DNA from: Rhodobacteraceae bacterium HTCC2150
GTDB taxonomy: Bacteria; Pseudomonadota; Alphaproteobacteria; Rhodobacterales; Rhodobacteraceae
NCBI GenBank assembly: GCA_000169395.1
Contig: AAXZ01000002.1
Location: 372,001-436,000 of the forward strand
Length of the DNA: 64,000 bases
Direction: 5' to 3'
In this document: positions 26,369 to 37,742 of the stretch, one piece after another
Position numbering within the stretch: position 1 is the first letter of the stretch
How the letters are laid out: the number at the start of each line of letters is the position of its first letter
The notes under the pieces: generated by a model
The model's input: only the letters and a program-made list of their open reading frames with translations
The model's database searches: none
What the model was told of the DNA's origin: nothing
Translations under genes and position numbers: made by a program

Positions 26369-27337
26369 TTAGTTAAGGATGGCAGCCAAACGTGATTTGG
26401 CGTCGTCGCTCAACCAACCAGCCCAAACGTCTTTGTAGTTTGTTAGGAAGTAAACAGCAGCTTCGTCATAAGAAGCGTTGTTGTCCAAGCGCCATGCCAA
26501 CACTTCGCCCATTTGAGCGTTAGTGAATGCAACATTGCGCATTAGCTCAGCAGCGGCTGGCTCACGCTCAACGAATGAACCGGCAGCAGCTGTAACAACT
26601 TTTGATGCTGGGTAAGCGCCAAATACTGGGTTTTCACAACCGTCAACACCGTTACAAGCGTGACCTTCGGCGTTGTATGCTGGAACTTCAACAGCGACCA
26701 TTGGGTATTTACCCAAAACAGCTGTTGGCGCCCAGTAGTAACCGAACCAAGGTGCTTTGTCTGCATATGCAGCAGCGATTGATGTTTGAAGTGTTTCACC
26801 AGAACCGTGCTGGAAACGCTCAAGACCACCAGCTTCGGCGCCAGCAGCGATCAAGTTGTTGTTGTTGATGATGTCACATGCCCAACCTGATGGACAATCG
26901 TGGAATTTGCCGCCAACTGCTGCTGGGTTGGCCATGATGCCTTCCCAAGTTGTTAGCTCTGGGTTTGATTCAGCAAGATACGCTGGGATCCACCAAGCTT
27001 CTACACCACCGTCGGAAAGAACGTCAGCCAACTCAACCAATTTACCTTCGGCAACAAGGCCAGGGTAAGATGGTGTTGAGTTTGACCAAACTTCAGTCAG
27101 AATGTCAGGCTCGCCTGTTTCTGTGATAGAAGTGATCGCAGTAACTGTTGATGAAGGAACTTTTTGTACGGAACAGCCGTAGCCTTGTTCCATAATAAAT
27201 GTCGCAACCGCAGTCACAACGGCAGATGATGCCCAGTTCATTTCAGTGATTGTGACGTCGCCACAATCTGCATAGGCAGCATTCGCGCCCATTGTCAGTG
27301 CTGCCGCTGCGGCAACTCCAGTAAACATTTTTTTCAT
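26369..27337 (-). CDS. proX: glycine betaine/proline ABC transporter substrate-binding protein
   Basis: A 322-residue periplasmic binding protein of the OpuAC/ProX family. A Sec signal peptide ends near AYAD (residue 24). Conserved tryptophans and aromatic segments of the quaternary-amine cage appear (ITEMNWASSAV, LTEVWSNSTPSY, WWIPAYLAE and PWFGYYWAPT). The first gene of a proXWV operon; GGGAG stands 8 bases before the ATG. It captures glycine betaine or a related osmolyte. High expression is suggested by the hairpin downstream. Confidence 0.94.
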   Translation of the reverse strand: MKKMFTGVAAAAALTMGANAAYADCGDVTITEMNWASSAVVTAVATFIMEQGYGCSVQKVPSSTVTAITSITETGEPDILTEVWSNSTPSYPGLVAEGKLVELADVLSDGGVEAWWIPAYLAESNPELTTWEGIMANPAAVGGKFHDCPSGWACDIINNNNLIAAGAEAGGLERFQHGSGETLQTSIAAAYADKAPWFGYYWAPTAVLGKYPMVAVEVPAYNAEGHACNGVDGCENPVFGAYPASKVVTAAAGSFVEREPAAAELMRNVAFTNAQMGEVLAWRLDNNASYDEAAVYFLTNYKDVWAGWLSDDAKSRLAAILN

Positions 27338-27755
27338 TTTTTTCTCCCTGATTTTTCTTTCGCAATACGCGCAAAAGAAATGTTCTTAGAAAAAAACATG
27401 AATCGCGTTAGATAGTAAGTGGAAAACGGCTATTTTTATCAATTAGCGACAAAATTCTTTGTGAGTTGGAGCCAAAATTATCAAAAAGTAGTGAAAATTG
27501 AGATTTCCACGAATCCAACTAAATTTTCTAAGATACGTAAATAAATTAATATTGATGTTTACCACCAGATAAATCGAAGATCTGGTCGTTTTCACCGTAA
27601 CTGCATCATGATTGAGGTGAGTTATATGATAGAAATTGTAGAGCGATTTCTTTGAGCGTTTCCAACATCAAGATCGCCACGATGAAGACACATCGCTTAG
27701 ACAAAAATTTCCAAACGGAAACGATCACAATGGCCGGACGGCAAGCTTGCCAATA
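27338..27755. other. 418-base gene-free stretch upstream of proX
   Basis: AT-rich, with the proX leader and promoter at the left and the 3' end of the next minus-strand gene at the right. A weak hairpin CCAGAT...ATCTGG is at 27565-27585. No convincing ORF, tRNA or riboswitch was seen. Osmotic promoters often lie in such regions but none could be assigned. Confidence 0.45.
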
Positions 27756-28166
27756 TTACTCGGCGGCTTTCTTCAAAATTCGATCACCCTTTTTGCGGAT
27801 CAAAACGGAACGCAAGTCGTGCATGGCCAACAGCAAACTATCGGTCACCTCTTCTAACTGTTCTTCTTTGGCATTTGATTGTGCCCAATGGGTTGTCAAA
27901 TTCAGATAATCGATGGCGCGGAAGATGTCGTCTATGTCGCGCTCTTCAAGAACCAAAAGGCGATCTTCCATCCAGTCGCGGATGACTTGAACCTCGCCTT
28001 CTGTCAGCTTGTGGTCGCCATGCGGTTTGATCTGACCATTGCGGACATTCACGACCGCAATTTGGTTCATTTCAATGCGCCGCTGCCTATTTTCGGTATC
28101 CACAAGATACACGAAAGCCCCGTTTTCACGGACCCGAAAATAAAATTCTGGCAGCTCTAATGACAT
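27756..28166 (-). CDS. conserved hypothetical protein
   Basis: A 136-residue soluble, acidic protein with no recognised domain. The N-terminal half reads like a small beta domain (EFYFRVRENGAFVYLVDTENRQRR); the C-terminal half is helical and charged (EEQLEEVTDSLLLAMHDLRSVLIRKKGDR). It ends a transcript that begins 8 bases from the aspartate aminotransferase stop on the same strand. Similar ORFs sit beside aspartate aminotransferase in other Rhodobacterales as far as I recall, but I cannot confirm that here. Function unknown. Confidence 0.7.
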   Translation of the reverse strand: MSLELPEFYFRVRENGAFVYLVDTENRQRRIEMNQIAVVNVRNGQIKPHGDHKLTEGEVQVIRDWMEDRLLVLEERDIDDIFRAIDYLNLTTHWAQSNAKEEQLEEVTDSLLLAMHDLRSVLIRKKGDRILKKAAE

Positions 28167-28173
28167 AAGGCCC

Positions 28174-29727
<1,554 letters not shown>

Positions 29728-29817
29728 ATCAATTTTTCTGTAATTCTACGCGTCCATTTACAATATATTTTGCTTTTCCCGTCAAAACTCAGTCAACAAA
29801 CATGACGGAGTTACAGC

Positions 29818-30315
29818 ATGAGCATTCATTCGGTTCCAGGACCAAAACTAAACGCCAGTTTTATGACTGGATATTTGGAAAGTTTGGCCCTTGTCGAACG
29901 ATTGCACCGATTGTTGCTCGACGTCATCAAAGACGAATTTGAACGCATCGGTATGCTAGAAATCAATGCGGTACAGGCGTTGTTGCTGTTCAATATCGGC
30001 GAAAACGAGGTAACAGCCGGCGAATTAAAATCCCGCGGATATTATCAGGGGTCTAATGTTTCCTATAACTTAAAAAAGCTGGTGGAAACAGAATTTATGC
30101 ATCATCAACGTTGTGAAATTGATCGTCGATCCGTGCGTGTTCGCCTTACTCAAAAAGGGCGAAAAGTACGGGACACAGTTGAGGAACTTTTTTCCCACCA
30201 CGCCGGTGCCCTTGAAAGCAAGGGTGTTTTGGGCCCGCAAGGCATTGAGGACATCAACACAAGCCTGAGGCGTGTCGAGCGGTACTGGGCAGATCAAATT
30301 CGGTACATCTATTGA
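29818..30315 (+). CDS. ldtR: MarR-type winged-helix regulator, LdtR family
   Basis: A 165-residue regulator of the MarR superfamily. The core winged helix is at about residues 48-115 (ALLLFNIGENEVTAGELKSRGYYQGSNVSYNLKKL), closely matching LdtR of alphaproteobacteria. LdtR is reported to control an L,D-transpeptidase and stress tolerance; no transpeptidase is next to it here. GGAG lies 9 bases before the ATG. It is convergent with the DUF1194 gene, overlapping it by 7 bases. Confidence 0.85.
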   Translation: MSIHSVPGPKLNASFMTGYLESLALVERLHRLLLDVIKDEFERIGMLEINAVQALLLFNIGENEVTAGELKSRGYYQGSNVSYNLKKLVETEFMHHQRCEIDRRSVRVRLTQKGRKVRDTVEELFSHHAGALESKGVLGPQGIEDINTSLRRVERYWADQIRYIY

Positions 30316-31064
30316 TCTGAACTTTCCAATTTTGCCAATCTGGGAACATCACGCGAATTGGAACTGATGGCGATTACGGGAATTTCACGCAACAACTTTC
30401 GTTGCATAGCCTCGTAATAGTCACCAAAACCAAACGCTGTTTCAACGAACGCGTCGGTTCCTCGGATCACGACATCTTCATAATACTTGGCGAGTTTCCG
30501 CGTTTCATAGACCATACCCTGACTGCCATTCTTATTGGCGGCCCCGATGATCAACCCATTGATCACGATATTCTCTATGCCCTCACCTCGAAACAACGTG
30601 CTGGGAAAAGGGCCGTCGTTTGCAATGCCATCACCAGAAATATCCAAAGTGCGTCGCCAACATCCCGATTGGTTTTTCAATTGTGACACACCAAATTTCA
30701 TCGCCCCAGACAACCCTGTTGAATATGGCCGCTTTGATTGGGGGGCCAAAACCAAACTCTTGGAAAATGCCTCTAAATCGGACGGGGTATTCATATCCTT
30801 CCAATCGACTAAGACGCTTTGGTAACTTGCGGCGCTCCATTCAAAAACCATCAGTTTAATGAGGGCATTCGGCATCGCAAATATTGCTTGTTGAACCATT
30901 GGGGAAAGCAAAGCATTGGCTAATCCCTCTCGTTGCAGGATATATTCCTGTTCACTAACCGATCCTGAAACATCTAACCCAAAGGCCAATGCCCGACGGC
31001 AATTGGCATACGCACTTGAAGATGCAAAAACCACAAAAACGAGTGCGACAATAGTTTTTGCCAT
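30309..31064 (-). CDS. DUF1194 von Willebrand factor A-like secreted protein
   Basis: A 251-residue protein: a Sec signal peptide (about residues 1-20, ending AYA) and a VWA-like domain with a MIDAS-type motif DVSGSVSEQEY. Typical of the DUF1194 family in Rhodobacterales, predicted periplasmic metal-dependent adhesion-like proteins. The frame extends 50 codons upstream, but the ATG at 31064 gives the signal peptide and overlaps the stop of the DUF817 gene by one base. Function unknown. Confidence 0.85.
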   Translation of the reverse strand: MAKTIVALVFVVFASSSAYANCRRALAFGLDVSGSVSEQEYILQREGLANALLSPMVQQAIFAMPNALIKLMVFEWSAASYQSVLVDWKDMNTPSDLEAFSKSLVLAPQSKRPYSTGLSGAMKFGVSQLKNQSGCWRRTLDISGDGIANDGPFPSTLFRGEGIENIVINGLIIGAANKNGSQGMVYETRKLAKYYEDVVIRGTDAFVETAFGFGDYYEAMQRKLLREIPVIAISSNSRDVPRLAKLESSDQ

Positions 31065-31897
31065 TAAGGCACCACATCCTTTTTCGAACGAATTTCCAGC
31101 GCCTGTCTTTGGACCAAAGTCACTGTTGCGAATGCTACATAAATTAGGAGATACCACGAGCCCATTTTTGAAAAACTGACCAACTCGCCACTCAACTGCC
31201 CTGCATAAATCCAAGTTTTGCTATAAGTTCCAACATTTTCAGCTACCCAAAGACCGAAAGCCGCCATTAAAACAGCAATCGGAAACGGTGCCCACATCGC
31301 CTGATTTCCAACATGGAGCCAAACACGACAGCGCCCATAAACAAGCACGGTCAGTGCGATCAGAACCCACCTGAAATCGTAAATATAGTGGTGCGCAAAG
31401 AAGTTTACGTAGATAGCGCCAGCAAGTAAGAAACTAACGCCTAAGGGTGGATAGGAAGCAAAGCGTATGTTGAAAATCCGTATCGCCCGAGCGATGTAAC
31501 TGCCGACAGTTCCGTACATAAATCCAGTAAAAAGGGGCACACCCAGGATTTTTAAAACACTGTCTTCTGGGTATGCCCATGATCCGGCCCCCACTTTGAA
31601 AAATTCCATAACCGTGCCGGTAATGTGAAACAGAATGATAACTTTGACTTCGGTCTTGGTTTCAAGCCGAAAAACAACCATCAGAATTTGCGTCACTACG
31701 GCAAATATGACCAACCCATCATAGCGCGCCAATGCCCAGTCTGGTTGCCAAATTGCTTTGCTAAGCAATATTGCAGCAAGGAAAACGCAACCAAATAACG
31801 CCGCCCACAACTGTTTCAGAATGAAAACAATAACGCCCCCACCCTTTCGGTTGGTCAGCCAGTTTTCAAATCCCAATGATTGCATATCTGTCATCAT
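31064..31897 (-). CDS. DUF817 integral membrane protein
   Basis: A 277-residue membrane protein with about seven or eight helices. FHITGTVMEFFKVGAGSWAYPED and VPLFTGFMYGTVGSYIARA are family hallmark stretches. It is the first gene of a pair with DUF1194, sharing one base. DUF817 proteins have no proven role. Starts at an ATG at 31897 or one codon later. Confidence 0.87.
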   Translation of the reverse strand: MMTDMQSLGFENWLTNRKGGGVIVFILKQLWAALFGCVFLAAILLSKAIWQPDWALARYDGLVIFAVVTQILMVVFRLETKTEVKVIILFHITGTVMEFFKVGAGSWAYPEDSVLKILGVPLFTGFMYGTVGSYIARAIRIFNIRFASYPPLGVSFLLAGAIYVNFFAHHYIYDFRWVLIALTVLVYGRCRVWLHVGNQAMWAPFPIAVLMAAFGLWVAENVGTYSKTWIYAGQLSGELVSFSKMGSWYLLIYVAFATVTLVQRQALEIRSKKDVVP

Positions 31898-32017
31898 CCA
31901 GTCCTACGCCGAGCGAACATTTCCGTCCAGCGTTGGGGATCGGTTTTTTCTGAAAACAGATTTGAATCATCAAAATTATATTGTAGGTAACGAGTCACTT
32001 ATACTTTGGGGGGCGAA

Positions 32018-32923
32018 ATGGCGCTGTCAGACGAACAAAAAGAAGAAATCGCTGCGCAACGGTCGCAAACCAACCAAACCCGCCGCGCAACCGTGCAAGG
32101 CATGGAAGATCATCTTTATACGGCCTATCCAGTTTTAGATCACGGTTTTATCCGTGTGATTGATTATATGGGTGACGATAACGCCATCACACAAGCAGCC
32201 CGCGTTTCATATGGCAAAGGTACAAAGTCTGTTCAAAACGACGAGGGCTTGATCCGCTATTTGATGCGTCACTGGCATTCAACGCCCTTTGAAATGTGCG
32301 AAATCAAACTGCATGTGAAACTGCCAGTTTTTGTAGCCCGTCAGTGGATTCGCCACCGGACAGCCAACGTGAATGAGTATTCCGCGCGCTATTCCATCCT
32401 GGATCGCGAATTTTACATTCCAGCTCCCGAACACATCAACGCGCAATCCGTGATAAACAATCAGGGCCGCGGTCAAGTTCTTGAAGGCGAAGAAGCCGCC
32501 CGCGTTTTGGATATCTTGAAAACAGATTCCGAACGCAGCTATGACAATTATGAGTCGATGATTTCTGATGAGGGGCAAAATGGCCTTGCACGGGAATTGG
32601 CGCGCATGAATTTACCTGCCAACATCTATACGCAATGGTATTGGAAGGTTGATTTACACAATCTGTTCCATTTCTTGCGTCTGCGGGCTGATGCCCATGC
32701 CCAATATGAAATTCGCGTCTATGCGAATGAGATTTGCAAAATCGTCGCCGATTGGGTTCCTTTCGCCTATCGCGCGTTTGAAGATTATCGTTTGGGCGGC
32801 GCACAAATGTCAGCAACAGCGCTGGATTGCGTACGTCGGATGTTAAAGGGCGAAGCCGTTACACAAGAAAATTCCGGCATGAGCAAAGGCGAATGGCGTG
32901 AATTCGAAGGCGCTATCAAATAA
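32018..32923 (+). CDS. thyX: flavin-dependent thymidylate synthase ThyX
   Basis: A 301-residue FAD-dependent enzyme that makes dTMP from dUMP using methylenetetrahydrofolate and NADPH. The ThyX motif [14 protein letters not shown] (RHR-x7-S) is intact, as is the C-terminal [15 protein letters not shown] region. The ATG at 32018 stands behind GGGGGGCGA; a TTG four codons upstream is less likely. Rhodobacterales commonly use ThyX in place of ThyA, and no thyA is in this window. Confidence 0.96.
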   Translation: MALSDEQKEEIAAQRSQTNQTRRATVQGMEDHLYTAYPVLDHGFIRVIDYMGDDNAITQAARVSYGKGTKSVQNDEGLIRYLMRHWHSTPFEMCEIKLHVKLPVFVARQWIRHRTANVNEYSARYSILDREFYIPAPEHINAQSVINNQGRGQVLEGEEAARVLDILKTDSERSYDNYESMISDEGQNGLARELARMNLPANIYTQWYWKVDLHNLFHFLRLRADAHAQYEIRVYANEICKIVADWVPFAYRAFEDYRLGGAQMSATALDCVRRMLKGEAVTQENSGMSKGEWREFEGAIK

Positions 32924-32971
32924 GCTGTTAATCGGCGCGATCTAAGTCACTGAGAACAAAGCATCGCTTAA

Positions 32972-33000
32972 TACGCCAATTTATTGTATAAATTGGCGTA
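32972..33000. other. 29-base near-perfect palindrome downstream of thyX
   Basis: TACGCCAATTTAT (32972-32984) and ATAAATTGGCGTA (32988-33000) form a perfect 13-bp stem around loop TGT. There is no T-run on either strand. It could be a rho-independent-like transcript end, an operator, or a mobile-repeat remnant. Confidence 0.55.
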
Positions 33001-33023
33001 AACTTCTGTCAGAATCTCACCAA

Positions 33024-33044
33024 GGTTGCCCGACAAGGGCAACC
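33024..33044 (+). other. second hairpin, just before the DUF1761 ribosome site
   Basis: GGTTGCCC (33024-33031), loop GACAA, GGGCAACC (33037-33044). It ends 20 bases before the ATG and 7 bases before GAGGGAG, so it may affect translation. Confidence 0.55.
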
Positions 33045-33064
33045 AAATCAGAGGGAGTATCAAA

Positions 33065-33451
33065 ATGGAAGAAATCACAACAAATATCAGTTGGCTTGCA
33101 GTAATCGTCGGGGCAGTTGCTTCTTTCCTAGTAGGTTGGCTTTGGTATTCTGAAAAACTATTTGGTAAAAAATGGGCCGAAGGTTTGGGCCTAAATCTGG
33201 GCAGTGCCAGCGAAATGCCTGCCCTTGCCATGATCTTACAGCTTTTAGGATTATTGCTGATGTCATGGTTTGTTGCCGTGACCGCCGCCAATGACGCCTT
33301 GTTGACTGTAATACTAGGCACGGTTGCTTTCACTGTTCTGGCCTATTCTGGCGGCACATTCGCCAAACAAACCAGCTATGTACGTAATGTGAATGCCGGA
33401 TTTTGGATCGTTGCGCTGGTTGTGATGATCATCGTTCAAGGCATTTTGTAG
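33065..33451 (+). CDS. DUF1761 small membrane protein
   Basis: A 128-residue protein with about four membrane helices. The N-terminal pattern ISWLAVIVGAVASFLVGWLWYSEKLFGKKWAEG is the DUF1761 hallmark (VGxxWYSxxLFGKxW). The ATG at 33065 follows GAGGGAG. Function unknown. A terminator follows 12 bases downstream of the stop. Confidence 0.87.
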   Translation: MEEITTNISWLAVIVGAVASFLVGWLWYSEKLFGKKWAEGLGLNLGSASEMPALAMILQLLGLLLMSWFVAVTAANDALLTVILGTVAFTVLAYSGGTFAKQTSYVRNVNAGFWIVALVVMIIVQGIL

Positions 33452-33463
33452 AAACAAACTGCG

Positions 33464-33492
33464 AAAAGGGCTGTTCTCTATCAGTCCTTTTT
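33464..33492 (+). terminator. rho-independent terminator after the DUF1761 gene
   Basis: AAAAGGGCTG and CAGTCCTTTT form 10 pairs (one G-T) around an eight-base loop, with T at the end. Confidence 0.85.
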
Positions 33493-33585
33493 GACTTCAC
33501 GCACCGAACACTGAAATGCGACGTTGCGCATGGTCGCCGCGCCTGTCAAAATAAGACAACAATTCCAAAAATACAGAGCAGCCCA

Positions 33586-35547
33586 ATGGCAAACGATCTA
33601 CTGACCACGCCCAAAGACGACCCAACTTATGATGCTTCTTCCATCGAGGTTCTTGAGGGTTTGGAACCTGTGCGTCTACGCCCCGGCATGTATATCGGCG
33701 GCACGGATGAACGCGCATTGCATCACTTGGTTGCCGAAGTTCTCGACAACTCTATGGATGAAGCGGTTGCAGGACATGCAAACCGCATTGAGGTTGAACT
33801 GCACGCTGATTATGCAGTTACAATTCGCGACAACGGGCGCGGCATTCCGATCGACCCGCACCCAAAGTTTCCTGATAAATCTGCCTTAGAAGTGATCCTT
33901 TGCACACTGCATGCTGGCGGTAAGTTTTCGGGCAAGGCCTACCAAACATCTGGTGGCTTGCACGGCGTTGGTGCCTCGGTGGTGAATGCACTTTCAGACA
34001 GCATGGTTGTTCAAGTCGCACGGAACAAAGAACTTTATGAGCAACGTTTTTCCCGCGGTATTCCTCAGGGACCAGTTGAGAAAGTCGGTGCCGCCCCAAA
34101 TCGTCGCGGCACATCCGTTACTTTTCATGCGGATGAACAAATTTTTGGGCATCACCGCTTCAAACCCGCTCGTTTGTTCAAATCCATCCGCTCAAAGGCG
34201 TATCTGTTTTCCGGTGTGGAAATTCGGTGGAAATCTGAAATTGACGATGGCACCACCCCAACTGAGGCAACATTCCACTTTCCAGGTGGCCTTTCAGACT
34301 ATTTGAATGAAACACTAGGCACGGCAACGACGTATGCCGAAAAACCATTCGCGGGCACCGTGGATTTTCAAGAAAAATTCGGTGTTCCAGGCAAAGTTGA
34401 ATGGGCGATCAATTGGACGCCAAGCCGAGATGGCTTCATTCAATCCTATTGTAATACCGTTCCCACGCCCGAAGGCGGCACCCATGAAAGCGGTTTTTGG
34501 GCCGCCGTTCTAAAAGGCATCAAAGCCTACGGCGAATTAATCAATAACAAAAAGGCCACTCAAATCACGCGCGAAGATTTAACAACGGGCGGATCAGCGC
34601 TTGTTAGTTGTTTTATCAGTGAACCAGAATTTGTTGGACAAACTAAGGACCGCCTTGCCACGGTTGAAGCACAGCGTTTGGTCGAAAATTCAGTGCGTGA
34701 CCATTTTGATAACTGGTTGGCGGCGGATACAAAATCAGCCGGCGCGATTCTAGATTTCCTTGTGTTGCGTTCAGAAGAACGTCTGCGCCGAAAAATGGAA
34801 AAAGAAACCGCGCGCAAATCAGCAACGAAGAAGCTGCGCCTTCCGGGCAAACTAACCGATTGCTCAAATTCAAACCGCGAAGGTACTGAACTGTTTATCG
34901 TAGAGGGCGACTCTGCGGGTGGTTCAGCCAAAATGGCGCGGGATCGTAAAACGCAGGCTTTGCTTCCATTACGCGGTAAAATTCTGAACGTCTTGGGTGC
35001 CGCCAGTTCCAAGATGGGACAAAACGCCGAAATCAACGACTTATGCCAAGCTTTGGGTGTGGGTTTAGGCACGAAGTTCAACGTCGACGATTTACGTTAT
35101 GACAAGATTATCATCATGACCGATGCGGATGTTGACGGGGCGCATATTGCGGCCCTTTTGATGACGTTCTTTTACACACAAATGCGGCCGATGATCGATA
35201 ACGGCCACCTTTATCTGGCTTGCCCACCGTTGTTTCGCCTGACGCAAGGAGCAAAACGAGTTTATTGTTTGGACGAAATTGAAAAGAACAATCATTTTGA
35301 AAAAGGGTTGGGTGGAAAAGGTAAAATTGATGTGTCTCGATTTAAGGGTCTTGGCGAGATGGACGCGAAAGATCTGAAAGACACCACAATGAACCCGCTG
35401 ACCCGCAAACTTATCCGCGTCACGATTGATGAGGATGAACCGGGCGAAACCGGCGATTTGGTGGAACGTTTAATGGGCAAAAAACCTGAGAAACGATTTG
35501 AATACATTCAAGAAAACGCGAAATTCGTAGAAGAACTGGACGTTTAA
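33586..35547 (+). CDS. parE: DNA topoisomerase IV subunit B
   Basis: A 653-residue GHKL ATPase subunit. The ATP-binding loop is LDNSMDEAVAG and DNGRGIPID, followed by GGLHGVGASVVNALS. The Toprim motif EGDSAGGSAKMARDRKTQALLPLRGKILN and the metal DADVDGAHI are intact. The ATG at 33586 is chosen as the family start; the frame is open for another 60 codons upstream across the previous gene's terminator. It decatenates chromosomes with ParC, which is not in the window. Confidence 0.97.
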   Translation: MANDLLTTPKDDPTYDASSIEVLEGLEPVRLRPGMYIGGTDERALHHLVAEVLDNSMDEAVAGHANRIEVELHADYAVTIRDNGRGIPIDPHPKFPDKSALEVILCTLHAGGKFSGKAYQTSGGLHGVGASVVNALSDSMVVQVARNKELYEQRFSRGIPQGPVEKVGAAPNRRGTSVTFHADEQIFGHHRFKPARLFKSIRSKAYLFSGVEIRWKSEIDDGTTPTEATFHFPGGLSDYLNETLGTATTYAEKPFAGTVDFQEKFGVPGKVEWAINWTPSRDGFIQSYCNTVPTPEGGTHESGFWAAVLKGIKAYGELINNKKATQITREDLTTGGSALVSCFISEPEFVGQTKDRLATVEAQRLVENSVRDHFDNWLAADTKSAGAILDFLVLRSEERLRRKMEKETARKSATKKLRLPGKLTDCSNSNREGTELFIVEGDSAGGSAKMARDRKTQALLPLRGKILNVLGAASSKMGQNAEINDLCQALGVGLGTKFNVDDLRYDKIIIMTDADVDGAHIAALLMTFFYTQMRPMIDNGHLYLACPPLFRLTQGAKRVYCLDEIEKNNHFEKGLGGKGKIDVSRFKGLGEMDAKDLKDTTMNPLTRKLIRVTIDEDEPGETGDLVERLMGKKPEKRFEYIQENAKFVEELDV

Positions 35548-35556
35548 AGGGCGATA

Positions 35557-36009
35557 ATGGATCTAACCACAACCACCGCAAAATACGCCGCAATCATGCT
35601 GGCGGTGGGCATTGCCGTGCCAATCATGGCCGCAATGAATGCTGGGTTGGGGCAACGATTGGCAAACCCGGCCGCCGCGGCCAGTGTTTTGTTCGCCATG
35701 GCATTTATCACCGCATTTGGTACGATGTTGTTAAGCGGTGTTCCATCAAAAGGCATGTGGCAAGCGGCACCGGTTGCGCTGTTTTTTGCAGGAATTCTTA
35801 TTGCATTTTACGTGCTTGCAATCACCAGCATTGCCCCCAAATTTGGCGTGGGCAATGCGGTGTTTTTTGTTCTGCTTGGTCAAATGATTTCGGCTGCAGC
35901 AATTGATCATTTTGGTTTGATGGGCGCGCGTGTTGATCCCATTACATGGACACGCGCAACTGGCATTGCAGTTATGGCATTAGGTGTTTTCATCACCCAA
36001 CGCGGTTAA
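35557..36009 (+). CDS. YdcZ/DUF606-type membrane transporter (DMT superfamily)
   Basis: A 150-residue membrane protein with about five helices, matching the DUF606/YdcZ half-size DMT proteins (NAGLGQRLANPAAAASVLFAMAF and AIDHFGLMGA). It follows parE by 9 bases and may be cotranscribed. AAAGGGCG precedes the ATG. Its stop overlaps the 3' end of the convergent Ldh-family gene by four bases. The substrate is unknown. Confidence 0.82.
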   Translation: MDLTTTTAKYAAIMLAVGIAVPIMAAMNAGLGQRLANPAAAASVLFAMAFITAFGTMLLSGVPSKGMWQAAPVALFFAGILIAFYVLAITSIAPKFGVGNAVFFVLLGQMISAAAIDHFGLMGARVDPITWTRATGIAVMALGVFITQRG

Positions 36010-36983
36010 GAACCTGCCAAAGCGGCCAGTTTTTCGACCATGGCCCTATCAACATCAACAGGATCCATTGATGTATCCGAAGCCCCTGGAATTCGTGCAC
36101 CCTCGTCGGCTTCTACCGCATCAAAAACCCGCTTTAATCGGTCTTGAAACGCTGCCTGAAAACCAGGATCGATAAGAATATATGTCTGCCCCAAATCATG
36201 TGGTTTGCCGTCCGGTAATTTCAATCCCGCCACATCAAGCGAATTCACAGAACCAGTTAAACCAGCCGCCAGAATTTCAACCATGAGGCCCAAACCCCAT
36301 CCTTTGTATCCACCGGCAGAAACCAGCGCGCCTTCAATTGCGGCGGCTGGATCATCTGTTGGGTTTCCATCTTTATCAACGGCCCAACCCAGCGGAATTT
36401 TTTGCCCCGCGGCCTTGGCCATTGTGATTTTACCCAAAGCAACAGCAGACGTTGAAAAATCAAATTTCATTGCTACGCCACCAGATGCGTCTGGAACAGC
36501 AAAGGACATTGGGTTTGTGCCCAAAATGCGATCCTTACCACCTGGGGCGGAAACGATAGATGATGCGTTCGTCACGCCCAATCCAATCAACCCCTCGGCG
36601 GCAATTTGTTCGGTAAAGAAACCAAGGCTGGTGCAAGTATGCGCTTGGCCAACAGCCAGCAAACAAATGCCATTCTTACGTGCAACTTCAACTGCCTTTG
36701 GCAATCCGCGCGTAAAACCAGCTTGTGCAAAACCAAATCCTGCATCGACCTTAACAACGCCATCTTTAGGTTGAGAAACTACAGGTTCCACCGTGCCTGA
36801 AACTCGCCCCGTTACCAATTGCTGACAATAGCTTTCCAGATAATAAAGCCCACAGATTTTGTTTCCCGTGGCCTCGGCCCGACGAACGGCTTGTGCAACT
36901 GTATCGGCAACCCAAGGTGCAGCACCATGCGTGATTAACGCGGCGCGAGATTGATCAAAAATGCTGGCGAGACTGATTTCCAT
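36006..36983 (-). CDS. Ldh family (malate/L-lactate dehydrogenase type) oxidoreductase
   Basis: A 325-residue NAD(P)-dependent dehydrogenase of the MDH/LDH-2 family (YlbC, DlgD and YiaK type). Conserved signatures: GTNPMSFAVP, FDFSTSAVALGKI and KGWGLGLMVEILA. Members reduce 2-keto acids or imines (2,3-diketo-L-gulonate, ureidoglycolate, sulfolactate, delta-1-piperideine-2-carboxylate), so the substrate cannot be told here. The frame runs 20 codons further upstream, but MEISLASIFDQS is the family's start. It lies 81 bases downstream of lolD on the same strand. Confidence 0.88.
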   Translation of the reverse strand: MEISLASIFDQSRAALITHGAAPWVADTVAQAVRRAEATGNKICGLYYLESYCQQLVTGRVSGTVEPVVSQPKDGVVKVDAGFGFAQAGFTRGLPKAVEVARKNGICLLAVGQAHTCTSLGFFTEQIAAEGLIGLGVTNASSIVSAPGGKDRILGTNPMSFAVPDASGGVAMKFDFSTSAVALGKITMAKAAGQKIPLGWAVDKDGNPTDDPAAAIEGALVSAGGYKGWGLGLMVEILAAGLTGSVNSLDVAGLKLPDGKPHDLGQTYILIDPGFQAAFQDRLKRVFDAVEADEGARIPGASDTSMDPVDVDRAMVEKLAALAGS

Positions 36984-37064
36984 TGGATTTCCTTTGAGAC
37001 AAGCAATTGGATGTGTGCATAGCAATCTTGAAACAAAAATCAATATTGAAATTGCTGGTTCGAT

Positions 37065-37742
37065 CTACACCAATCGACCATTTTCCAAATGCAATGTCCG
37101 GTCCATTCGTGCAGCCAGTTCAGGATTATGCGTGGCAATCAGTGCTGAAAGCCCAGAACCTCGAACAAGTGTCATCAATGCCTCAAAAACTTGATCAGAA
37201 GTGGATGGATCAAGATTACCTGTTGGTTCATCAGCCAACAAAAGTGCGGGCCGGTTTGCCAAGGCACGACAGAAGGCCACCCTTTGCTGTTCACCACCAG
37301 ACATTTCAGCAGGCCGGTGATCCGCCCGTGACGCAAGACCAACCTCGCCAAGCAAATGCCGCGCATATTCATCGGCTTCGTTGCGTGAAACGCAATTTGC
37401 CAATTGTGGAAGCACAATGTTTTCCAGTGCCGTGAATTCAGCAAGCAAATGATGAAACTGGTAGATGAACCCAACATCTTGACGTCGTGCAGCTGTGCGA
37501 CGACGGTCACTTTTGTCTGAATAATCCTGTCCTTTAATGGTCACGCGCCCACTGTCAGGCGTGTCGAGCAGGCCTGCAATATGCAACAACGTTGATTTCC
37601 CAGCACCCGATGGCGCAACCAATGCCACCAATTCACCTCGACCAACAGTAACCGAGGCATCATCCAGCACCTTGATTTGGCTTTCTTTACCTTTGTGATA
37701 GGCCTTTGATATGCCCTTTAAGATTAACACATCATCACTCAT
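37065..37742 (-). CDS. lolD: lipoprotein-releasing ABC transporter ATPase LolD
   Basis: A 225-residue MacB-type ATPase. Walker [10 protein letters not shown] is at 43-51, the signature is [11 protein letters not shown] and Walker [14 protein letters not shown]. With LolC/E it extracts outer-membrane lipoproteins from the inner membrane. Its start overlaps the permease stop by 8 bases. Confidence 0.93.
   Translation of the reverse strand: MSDDVLILKGISKAYHKGKESQIKVLDDASVTVGRGELVALVAPSGAGKSTLLHIAGLLDTPDSGRVTIKGQDYSDKSDRRRTAARRQDVGFIYQFHHLLAEFTALENIVLPQLANCVSRNEADEYARHLLGEVGLASRADHRPAEMSGGEQQRVAFCRALANRPALLLADEPTGNLDPSTSDQVFEALMTLVRGSGLSALIATHNPELAARMDRTLHLENGRLV

Noticed and set aside
27565-27585. 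Weak inverted repeat CCAGAT/ATCTGG upstream of proX
   Set aside because: Only six pairs and a nine-base loop; likely chance in AT-rich DNA.
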